A stretch of 64,000 nucleotides of DNA from Chlorokybus atmophyticus (Eukaryota > Streptophyta > Chlorokybophyceae > Chlorokybales > Chlorokybaceae), in assembly GCA_009103225.1 (NCBI GenBank), contig RHPI01002438.1, positions 746,516 through 810,515 on the forward strand, in the 5' to 3' direction. Below are positions 20,556 to 32,000 of the stretch, piece after piece. Below the pieces are notes generated by a model that saw only the letters and a list, made by a program, of their open reading frames with translations, was not told the origin of the DNA and ran no database searches. A program made the position numbers and the translations under genes. Within the stretch, counting starts at the first letter, position 1; each line of letters opens with the position of its first letter.

Positions 20556-22657
20556 GCCTCGGTTTTCATCATCTTCCAACGTGCATCGAAACGGTCCAGG
20601 ACGGCTTCCAGCATCGTCGTTGGTAGCACCGCAGCTTGCAGGGTCTCGCGGGCGCTGCTCATGCGCTGGTACAGCTTGCCTACATGCACACAATGATGTC
20701 AACGTTGTGTACTTATGCATACACAATTGCAGAATGTGTAATGTACTCACCCGTGGTTGGGTGATTGCCGTCGGTCAGGCGCAGCACTTTGATTAGCGGC
20801 TCAAGAGCTGCAATAATCTGCCCAACTTGCTTCCAAAAATGTGAGGACAAAGCTATCTCTCTAGCTAACTCAGCTCCTCGCCGATGTTCGCCGTGCTGTG
20901 CTGCCCATGATGACCATGCGTCGTCGACCACAGTCTTTGCCAAGTCGGTCTTCACCTCTAGAAGCCGTTGCAGCATGATGAAGGCGGAAGCGAAGCGCGT
21001 CTCACCAGGCTTGAGCAGCGTCTTTGTTGTCTTAGACCTGCACATCAACATGCAAACAAGTAAGTCAAACAAAACACTCAATTACACAAGCAGACGGGCT
21101 GCCTCAAGCTACATACAACTCACCTGAATATGGCCAGACTCTTGTGATGGTTTGAGATGAAGTTGACAAGGAAATTTCCTTTCTTGATGCTTGTTGCGAA
21201 AAAGGGCATCTTGCCGATGTCTTCAAGCAGCAAGTCTAGGACATGAGCTGCGCAAGGGCTCCAGCTCACATGCTTGTACTGCCTTGTGATGATGGCGCCA
21301 GCCGAGACACATGCACTGGCACTATCAGTGACGACTTGCACGACAGTTTCTGCACCCACCTGCACAAACAAACACATTAGGAGACGCACATGCAGCCCTA
21401 ACTTACACACGCACACACATGCAGCAAAAACACACACGCACACGCATGCAGCAACAACACCAGTGCACACATGCAGCAAAATGCAGCCAGTACACACACA
21501 CACATGCAGCCCTAACATACACCCACACACGTGCAGCAAAATGCAGCCAATGACACACACCCATGCAGCAACATACACCCACACACGTGCAGCAAAATGC
21601 AGCCAATAGACACACACATGCAGCCCTAACATACACATACGCGTGCAGAAAAATGCAGCAAAAACACACACACATGCACCCCTCTCGCACACATACGCGT
21701 GCAGAAAAATGCAACAAACACACACACACACATGCAGCCCTAACACACACATACACGTGCAGAAAAATGCAGCAAACACACACACACACATGCAGCCCCA
21801 ACACACGCATACGCGTGCAGAAAAATGCAGCAAAAACACACACACAAATAGCAAAAACACACGCGCATGCATTAGGACTGGACGGATTAACTCACCAACT
21901 CAATGGCGTTGGCAATCTGCCTGGCTATGTACGCTGCCGACTTAGTTTCTCCGTCGGTGTTGACGGCGTCCAAGAACACAGCTCCATCAGGCGACACTTG
22001 CAACAAATTCAGCAATGGCCTACTATTCACATCAGTCCATCCACCACTAGTTATTGTACAGCCAGTCTTGCGCACATTGTTCCTAATTTCTATCAGCTTG
22101 TCATCAACGTCAGTCTTCACCCTCTTAAGCAAGGTTGTGCGCAGTGCATTGTACGACGGTACTGTGTAAGAAGGTCCAAATCTAGCAACAGCCCGCATCG
22201 CAAACTTGAACAAGGGACTGCGCACTAGAGTGAAAGGCAGGCCTTGCCCATAAAACATGCGTGCTACATCCTCATCAGTGCGCACTTTACTGGCACGGTC
22301 GAATGCCTGAATGATGCGTGGAGTTTTTGTGGTTTCAGTGGTGAGGTCGACGGTGGCACTCTGTTGATTGAAAACATCACCAATGGTGCGCTTTTTCTTT
22401 GTTGCTTGCAGGACAGCAACTTAAGCTTCTTCAACCTTCAAGAAATGAGCACGCACATCTTCTAGTACGGTCATGCATGCAGCCACACCGAAACCTATCT
22501 TGCCAGTCAGGTGCGCACGAATCCTGATGACACCTTCTTGAAACTTCTTCTTGCAGTAGACACATTCGACCTTGGACTGATTTGTTGTCTTGCTGCTTGA
22601 CTCGCCTAACTCTTTGACATGACGCCACTCATCTGCTTGTCTCTTGCCCGAGGCCAT
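20555..22657 (-). pseudogene. Truncated BED/DUF659 hAT transposase
   Basis: The minus-strand start at 22657 opens MASGKRQADEWRHVKELGE. A BED-type finger follows (CVYCKKKFQEG, then RIRAHLTG). A TAA at 22421-22423 then interrupts the frame, which continues in phase (VAVLQATKKKRTIGDVF). Next come DUF659 sequence (VARMFYGQGLPF, VPSYNALRTTLL, TSGGWTDVNSRPLL) and the hAT core (VTDSASACVSAG, WSPCAAHVLDLLLEDIGK, ETRFASAFIMLQRLLE). The protein stops around MMKTE near 20560, before the region where family members carry the C-terminal dimerisation motif. A premature stop plus a missing C-terminus make it a pseudogene. An intron at about 21363-21890 is filled by a minisatellite. Confidence 0.8.
21365..21870. 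repeat. CA-rich minisatellite, period about 60 bp
   Basis: Tandem units combine an ACACACAC tract, CATGCAGCCCTAAC and GTGCAGAAAAATGCAGCAAA. The last four units (about 21610-21860) are the most regular and the left units are shorter and more diverged. It sits in an intron of the minus-strand hAT remnant. It gives rise to Cys-rich ORFs on the minus strand that are not genes. Confidence 0.8.
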
Positions 22658-22982
22658 GTCCTGCAGCAGGACCATTGCCTTAGGCAAGAGACAAGCAACC
22701 AACAACCAACACACCCACACATGTGAGAGAAGGTTGCATTTGTAACAAGACACGCTAAACTGAAGCGCCTCTCACGCCGCTGACGCCGCCCACATCTCGC
22801 CCCTGCTCCTGCCGCCTGCCCTTGCCCTGCCACCGCCGCCAGAACAGAGCAGAGCCGCCGCCAGAACAGACTAGAGGCCTGCTGCACGCGCGAGGGTTTC
22901 ACGAAAATTTTCTAAGGCCAAAAACCCTAATAAATACGCCAAATACGCGTACCAAATACTGCTGGCTGTTGGTACGCATATA

Positions 22983-23012
22983 ATACGGTATCAGAATCCT
23001 CTGATGCCGTAT
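22983..23012. repeat. Hairpin with 13-bp arms at the hAT/gypsy boundary
   Basis: Arms 22983-22995 and 23000-23012 pair with one mismatch around a 4-nt loop. It lies between the start of the hAT remnant and the resumption of gypsy-strand coding blocks (about 23040), so it may mark an element end. Confidence 0.6.
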
Positions 23013-23040
23013 TGTGCTACTATGGTCTTACCCAGGTTCA

Positions 23041-26000
23041 TACGCCTTCCGCGACAAAGGTGACGGCATTCCGGTGTTGGATTCCAACACATGCCGGCTG
23101 GAGGAACCCAACGCTCGTGAGCGCGAGCGCGTCATGAGATTTTGTGTTTAGGCTGTATTACAGGTTCCATGCTGACCGACAATCAGCAGTGTCAGTTGTT
23201 GGGGCGCGCCATGAACCAGAACAGCATAATGTGGTTATTGGAGCCGTGCTTTGCTCTCCAGGACCGCCATATGTCCTTTCAGGAGCTCGAACACCTGGGG
23301 GGTGATTTTATCGCGTTCGAGAGATCGAAGCAGCACACATCGCCCTCGAGATCGCCCACATGGAAGAGCAGGCAGCAGTTACTGTGGAGAACGTTCCAGT
23401 GGTCGCCAAAATTACCTCCTGGTCCCATGCCATCGGACCACTGGCTACAAGCCAGACACGAGAACAACTCGAGGCTCTCCTCAACAAATGGAAGAGCCAG
23501 TTCGGCTCCAGCGAAGGAGCCGGGCAGCTGCTCAGTTTACCAGTTGAACATCGAGTTGTTGGATACTAAACCGGTGTTCCGATGACAGTACAGACTCTCC
23601 AAGTTGGAAGAATACTTGGTGCAGCATAGGTGCAAGGCTCCATTAGATGCAGGCCTAATTGAGGAGTCCACATCGGACTTTGCGGCCGCGACCGTCATGC
23701 CCCTAAAGAAGGACTCAGCAGGCAACTGGACAGACCGGCATATGTGCGGTGACTACCGCCCCCTCAACAACAAGACCAAGCAAGACAGGTATCCAATGCC
23801 TATTGCAAAAGGTATCAATGATGTAGGCGACTGTACAGTCTTCAGTATCCTGGACATGCGCTAAGAGTACAATCAGGTCGCCGTCAAGGATTATGGAGGA
23901 GGACAAGTACAAGACCTCCTTCTAGGGCAACCAACAGCTGTACCAGTGGAAGGTCATGCCTTTTGCACTGAAGAATGCTCCTGCCAAGTTCCATCGCGTC
24001 ATGGACAAAGCCTTCAAGACATTGGACTTTGCACGCTGCTACATCAACGACATCCTCATCTTCAGTCGCAGCAATGAGGAGCATCTCAGGCAAATCGAGG
24101 AGATGCTTCAGCGACTGAAGAAAGTAGGGATGACGGTGCACCGCGACAAGTGCACCTTTTTTACCCACAAAGTACCCTACTTAGGGCACATAATTGTGCC
24201 CCACGTGTGTATGTACAGCAGGCCAAGGTGGAGGCATTGGTGGCTATCCTTGCCCCACCGATCTCACGCGACTGCATGCGTTTCTTGGCCTTGCCAACTA
24301 TTACAGACGGTTCGTCCAAGACTTCGTGAGGATTGCGCGCCACTCAACGAGCTGCTCAGGAAGAACACGGAGTTTCTGTGGAAGGAGGCACAACAAGAGG
24401 CCTTCGAGGAGCTGAAGCTCCAACTCACCACAGCTCCCTTCTTCAGCGACCTGACTACAACATGTCGTTCATCCTGCACACACATTGGAGCAAGCTCGGC
24501 ATGGGAAGAGTGCTCGTGCAGCACGATACCAACAACATAGAGCGCGTAGTGTCGTATGCCAGCCGCAGCACCAACAGCGCTAAGGCCAACTACAGCAGCT
24601 GCGAAGGGGAGTGTCTCGCCGCAGTATGGACCATCTCCTTCTTCCGCCCCTTTCTGTTTGAACGGCATTTTCAGCTGATCACCGACCACTTACCACTGTA
24701 ATGGCTGATGACCAACCAGCACCTGACAGGCAAGCTGGCACGGTGGGCACTACTGCTGCAGGAACATAACATTAAGGTGGAGCATCGGGCAGGCCTGTCC
24801 AACCTGGACGCAGACGGCTTTAGCTGCAACCCCCACTTCAGCACCAACAATGGCGACATGAGCCTGACACGAGTTGGGTCCTGCAGCCGCACCTCCACGT
24901 GTAGCGGCCATAATCAATGTGCTGCGTTACGTTTAAGACGCAAGACCCAGGCCACTGAGGCAGCAGTAGACAAGGACGTGCCTTCTCTCGGGCCCATCGT
25001 TAATCGTTACAGACCTCTTATCAGAAGAAGCGCTCGCCACCGACCCTGAGGTGAACGATGAGGAGCTGGCACCCACCGACACGCGATCGGACATCTGGCT
25101 TGGCAAGCCATCCCTCGCACTGCTTCGCACTGAACAATTTTCAACATGCGTGAGCCCGCATGAGAAGGACGGCATCAATCAACGCACTCAGCGCTATCGT
25201 TGGGCTGACGACAAGCTGTATCGACGAATACAGAATGAGGACAAGGAGGTCCCAATACCAGCGCGCGAAAAGGCATCATTGCTGCCTTGCACACCAAGCT
25301 TGGACACTTCGGTGTCAAGCGCACGGTTAGCTTGGTCAGGACTCAGTATTGGTGGTATGGGGTGCACAAACAGGTGCGCGAGTTAATCAGCAACTGCCAG
25401 CAGTGTGACATGGTCCGCGCGAGCCTCAACACGCGCAACGCCACCTTGCATCCCCTCCCCATCTCGGGACTATTCTACCGCTAGGGATTGGACATCCTCG
25501 GAGACTTATCGCCCGCGGCACGAGACAACCGCTACATCCTCGTCATGATCGAGCATTTTTACAAGTGGGTGGAGCTGGTGCCCCTGCCCGACATGAGCAG
25601 TGAGTTAGTAGCCCAGGCTTTCCTCTCCCATGTACTCGGACGCTTGAGTAGCTGTGCTGAAGTCATCACCGATGAAGGTACGGAGTTCAAAGATGCCTTC
25701 GACAAGCTCATGGACAGATGCCTCATCGACCATTGCCGTACTTCACGCGACCATCCACAAGCTGATGGTCTCGCTAAGCGTACCGTGCAGACCATCAAGA
25801 AGGCTTTGCGCAAGTACGTCCGCAACTATGAGAAGAGCACATGGGATGACCACCTTTCATGGGTAACACTGGGGTACCGGCTGTCGAAGCAGGCAGCACT
25901 GCGGGAGTACAACCCATACTATTTGCTGTTTGAAAGGCAGCCATTGCGCCCTTTCTGCGCACAGCGGCAGAAAGCTCAGCACCGCGACACGCTTCGCTAC

Positions 26001-26440
26001 AAGTGTGTGCGCAGCGGTTTCTACAAGGAGCGAGAACGCCGCTTCCAGCCAGGACACTTCGTCTACCGCATGGCAACCACACCGACACCCTTGACACCTC
26101 CGTTGGGCGCGCTGTCTATAAGGTATGGAAGGTGTATCCCACAGGAGTACTGGACCTTCTGGGACAACAAGGCGAGCGCATGATGGACAACATGGTGAAT
26201 TGCGCACCCTGTCATCTTCCCCACGTTGCTGGCTTCGGCAAGATACAGCACGCGCGACCGCTGCAAAGCACCCTTTGCGAGAAATGTGGCAGTGCCGACA
26301 ATGACCCGCTGATGTTGTTATGCGAAGGCTGCAACCAAAGCATGCACTGTTACTGCCTTGACCCTTCATTGGACACGGTGCCGCTGTGGGAGTATTGGTG
26401 CGATGACTGCCGCATTGATGGTCCCCCACACAGTCGGTAG
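23041..26440 (+). pseudogene. Ty3/gypsy pol polyprotein (RT, RNase H, integrase) with C-terminal PHD finger
   Basis: Order on the plus strand: pre-RT linker; RT from about 23540 (LDAGLIEES, GDYRPLNNKTKQDRYPMP, MPFALKNAPAKFHRVMDKAF, YINDILIFS); RNase H (FILHTHWSKLGMG); zinc-binding and integrase core from about 25290 (HFGVKRTVSLVRTQYWWYG, CQQCDMVR, LDILGDLSPA, ITDEGTEF, HPQADGLAKRTVQTIKKAL); C-terminal module; PHD finger 26276-26410. It is dead several times over. There are in-frame stops at 23583, 23862 and before 25488, and frameshifts near 23890, 24200, 24450 and 26090. The first Asp of the RT YxDD box is Asn, the RNase H catalytic Asp is His, and the expected catalytic Glu of the integrase (in the GLAKRT segment) is Lys. 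No protease was found. A purine tract at 26480-26490 precedes an LTR-like start. Confidence 0.88.
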
Positions 26441-26490
26441 AAGCTGAGTCCTGGAGCAGGAGGCTACCCCAGAACCTCAGGGGGGTGGTT

Positions 26491-26710
26491 TGTTGACTGT
26501 GTGTACTACAGCACAGTAGGTACGATAAGGAGGAGAGCGTCACCAGCTCTACTGATCACATGGGTTCATCCCTGAGCCTATGCCTATGTCTGGGGGGTTG
26601 TCTTTGTTTGTGTTGCTCTAATGCTGCGCGTAGCACCAGCCCACGGCATGAGCGCTCGTCTGCAATGTGCTCGAGACGGCATGACCCTCAACCATGGCAG
26701 GCACGACAGC
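26491..26710 (+). repeat. LTR-like sequence, copy 1 (probable 3' LTR start)
   Basis: Starts TGTTGAC right after a purine-rich tract (AGGGGGGTGG), the expected polypurine-tract/LTR junction of the gypsy element. About 220 bp are closely similar to 27347-27577. Further right a TATAAA at 26858-26863 could be the LTR promoter if the LTR extends that far. The 3' limit is not determined. Confidence 0.65.
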
Positions 26711-27346
26711 TGTCATGCCAAATACCCTCGCATGCCAGTCCTCCTCGAGCATGCCTACATCCAGCCCCAAGCCCGGGTTACCAGCATGAAGACCGCGCGC
26801 CCCCCAGCCTGCTGCTAGCTACTTCATACTTAATGTAGCATGTAGCTAGGGCTACTCTATAAACCTCTTTGCAGAAACCGCGCGGAGCTGATCAGTTAGA
26901 AATCTGTTATCAGCTCATGCGCTATATCGAGTTGTAGGGGACTTCCGTAGTATCATAAGGCCTCGATGTGACCGTTGGCATAGTGCCCGTGTGGCAATGC
27001 ACAGTCATGATTTGACATGTATAAGTAGGAAGTCACGTCACTAGACTTGCTGGTGACACTGTGAGTGAGTACTAAGAGTAAAGACTTGGACTTTAAGAGC
27101 TTGTGAAGCGACTTGAACTGGAAGCACACCGTCGCGGTTGCCAAGAACTGCTTTACTGCGTGAGACACGGTGTATGCTCTTGTGCGCTGTGCTTGTCATT
27201 GCTATGAGCTTGGCGGTGGTGTATTTGCTGCATCAATCAGAACATAGCATCTCTAAGTTGCTTGTTTATTCACCTCACTTAACAATGTAACACATCATCC
27301 ACTCATGCAAAGAACTGAATATACAGCACTACCTATCGTAGTGGCT
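26711..27346. other. Probable remainder of the gypsy 3' LTR
   Basis: Non-coding. It has a TATAAA at 26858-26863 and no protein similarity. It lies between the two LTR-like copies. Whether it all belongs to one LTR cannot be decided without a second full copy. Confidence 0.35.
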
Positions 27347-27577
27347 TGTTGACGGTGTGTACTACAGCATAGTAGGTACAGCAAGGAGGAGAGCATCACC
27401 AGCTCTACTACTGATCAGATCCTCATATAGGTTCATCCTTGAGCCTACGCATATGTCTGGGGTTGTCTTTGTTTGTGTTGCTCTGATGCTGCGCGTAGCA
27501 CGAGCATGCCCACGGCATAGGCGCTCGTTTGCAGCGTGCCCGAGACGGCGTGACCCTCGACCATGGCAGGCACGACA
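27347..27577 (+). repeat. LTR-like sequence, copy 2
   Basis: Begins TGTTGACGGTGTGTACTACA and matches copy 1 for about 230 bp with scattered substitutions and small indels (for example an inserted CATATAG-like segment). After 27577 the similarity is lost. It is probably a truncated or solo LTR of a related element next to the first. Confidence 0.65.
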
Positions 27578-27918
27578 CCTCCGCCACTGATCTGCAACCT
27601 TCAATGCATGAAAAATGTATGTGTAACGCTTGATGTACGCGTCGGACATACCAACGCATGGCATACACACAGTACGCAACTATTAATCTCAATCTACACA
27701 ACATGGAATTCGACAATTCAATGTTTACGTTATCGACATATTACATTACGCATCACGTCATTTAGGATATGCTCATAGTATGCTGATTGCACTTGGTCAT
27801 TGGTATCCAACGTAACTCGTTAGGACACCTACAAGAAACCCTCCCCCGCTTGCAATACCCTCGCTCTTTTCAGTATAGTTTACCTTAGGGAAATCGAGGG
27901 AATTGTATACAAGGGGGA

Positions 27919-29094
<1,176 letters not shown>

Positions 29095-32000
29095 TCACGC
29101 CACCACTTCAAGCAGCATGGCAACGCCGGCCAGGACCCACTTGACCTGGCCAAGTTTGGTGCGAAGCTGCGCGGTGAAGACGTATCCGGGACCACCGCGC
29201 TTCTGAGTTTTGTAGACGGGGCACAGGTACGTGTCGCGCTGCTCGGCCTTGTCAAGGGGGACGGCCTTGACGAGGATGACGGGCATGGGGTTGAATAGCT
29301 CCTTGGGTCGGGAGTCCACGAGCAAGCCGGCCTTCTCGTCCCACCCGCAGCCCTCCAGCACGAGCCCGTGCACGAATGCGCCCTCGCGGCTCGGGGCTGT
29401 CACGCCATCCAGGTGCTTCTTTGTGACCTCCGTGACCAGCACCGTGCGGTCCAGAGGCCAGTCGTTGCGCCGTGCCGTCGTCTGCATGACTGCCGTCAAG
29501 AAAGACTGCGGGTTGAACAGCCCCGACAGCCACGTTGCGCGAGGCGGGGCCGTGTAGTCCCCGCCGGCGGCCCACTCTGCAATCTGCCTGTTGCGCTCCA
29601 ACAGGTTTATTATCCATGAGCCAAGCGGCCTCAACGAGGGGTACGCTACCGCCTCCCACGAGGCCGGCACTCTGTCCTCGGCCAAAGCCTGCACGAGGCC
29701 CTCCATCGCATCCGACATGGTCAGGTCTCCTTTCAGCCCAAGGTCCAGCTCCAGCAGAGACCTTCTGATCTCATAAACGAGGTGGTTCATCCTCTCAGCC
29801 TCCTGCAAGAACACCACTGCGAAGGGGGACCTCTGCTCCGCGACCACCTCATTGGCGCCCGCCGAAGGTGCACCCGCAGCGGCTCCCGAGGCCGCGACTT
29901 GGCTCTGGCTCCCGCCCTCAGCACCCGTCGCGCTGGACGCAGCGGCAGCCAACTCTTCAAGTGCAAAAGGCTCAGGGAGCTTTTCGATAACATCATCTAG
30001 AACAGTCTTTGCGCGGTCCTGGAGAGACTGCACACCCGCGCCTCCAGCACCTCCTCCCGCCTGTTGAAGAGTGATAACGGACCGGAAGAGGCTTTCTGTC
30101 TGCGCGAGGCGGAAGCCAATCTCCGCATTGGAATGCAGCCCAAACATTACAGGGCTCTCTCCGGGCATCGCCTCGAGGATGTACACCGTGTTCTGAGCGT
30201 GCGTGTTGGTTCCGGGCGGAGTATGGAACCGCGGGAACAAGTCGCACCCTTCCAGCAGCTCCTCCCTCATGTAGGACATGAGATACGCCGACACTGTGCG
30301 TCGATCCCAATCATCCGTCACGTGCCCACCATACATGATCTCGCCAAAGATGAAGCGAAGGTCATCCCATGGCACCTTGCTGCCCACGACAGCTGTCTCA
30401 AGATAGTTAGCAGCGCACTGAGCACAGTTGAGAAGGTCGCCCGTGTTGAAGGGGTAGCTGTTGTTCCATCCCTGAGGGCCAAACTTCTTGCGCTCCAGCA
30501 CCACGCCGTGGAACAGGCTCAGTGCAAACACTATTGCCTTGAACTTAGGGGCCCTTGCTGTGCACGCATCAAAGAAGTCATCGGAAAAGTTGTTGTATGC
30601 GCGCGCCAGGTTTGGCTGCACGCCCTCCGGCGGCTCATTGGTCACCTTCGCCGAGGCTTGCAACACGCCAATCGGGATCGCCTGTGTTGGCTCTGCAGAC
30701 AAAAACAGCTTGAAGGAAGTTTTCTCTTCTGCTGTTGATGACTGGTCTTCGGCTGCTGCTGCATCCTTCTCATCACTGGAAGGAGCATCCCCGGCAGCAG
30801 TCTTTTCCACATGCGCAGAGAGACTATCGATGACACGCTGCAGGGGCCCAGCAGTCCACGAGGGCGTGAGGTGGATGTTCTGGAGCAGCACCCACGAGCC
30901 TTCACTGCGGGCACGTTCAAGCGCACGCATAGCAGGGTCCTCTTGTCCCTGACCGAGCGACACGACCGCCAGCTGGACGCCCTTCTTGACGGCAACGCGC
31001 TCCACGGACGCCGCGGCATCCACGCCAGGAGACAAGAAGATAAAGATTGGGGCCCCTGATGGCGCATCGGCCAGAGCGCGGTCCAAATCAAGGGGCAGAG
31101 ACCGCGCGTACCTCTCGCCCAATGTACGCCCGACAAAGTTGGCCACGGCACTCGTGGCGCGGTCGGGCCGCAGGGCGCGGATGACAAGGAGCTGTCCAAG
31201 ATCAGGCAGGCGCTTCCAGTCACCCGGCAGAGGCTCGTCTTCGGGGCGTTCAAGATCGCACCAGTCACGCCAGCGCTTGGCAGAGCCGATGATGTCGTCG
31301 GGGAGGCCGCGGAACTCCTCAATGTCCTTGAGGGCCTGCACGCTTCCCCACATCGGGCCCGAGATCCACTCTGGCATTGGGTTGACCTGGCCCACGGCGC
31401 GAGGGCCTTGGAGGAGGTACTCAAACATGCCTTCGTGCAACTCGCCGCGCTGGCGAAGCAGTCCCACAGATAGCTGTGCTGCGAAGATGAGCTTATGGCG
31501 CTCAAACAGCCCTGCGGCTATATGGCGAAAGATTGCGAAGCACGAGGCGTCGATCAGCGTGGACACGCGCTGCTCTATGGCCTTTGAGCTGGCTGGTGAG
31601 GTTGCTTCATTGTTGGAAGAGACAGGCCTCGGCGGGCCCACCTCATCCATGCCTCTGCTCATGACATTGACAAAGGCAGCCATAGAGTAGCGGTAGGCAT
31701 GGTCAAGGACATGGAGGCGGTCGACAAGGAAGAAGAGGAGGGCGCCTCGAGCTGCGACAGGGCGGTAAACCTCGCGGGCTTCAGCAATGCCAGCTTCAGT
31801 CTCACGCGCAAGCGCTACGCGAGTCTCAACATCACTGGCAGCACGCTTCGTCTCCTCCAAGTTCTCTACCAACGCAGTGTCTTCCAAAATGTCACCCTGC
31901 GCGTTGGAGAGACGCGCAAGCAGCGCATCCTCCAGCTCCTTGAGAGCAATCTTGAACTCATTCAGCTGTCGCACAAGTCCCTGCAGCTGCTCTTCGAGAT

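Noticed and set aside
21120-21872. 250-aa Cys/Val-rich minus-strand ORF
   Set aside because: Most of it translates the CA-rich minisatellite in an intron. Only its end is real transposase sequence.
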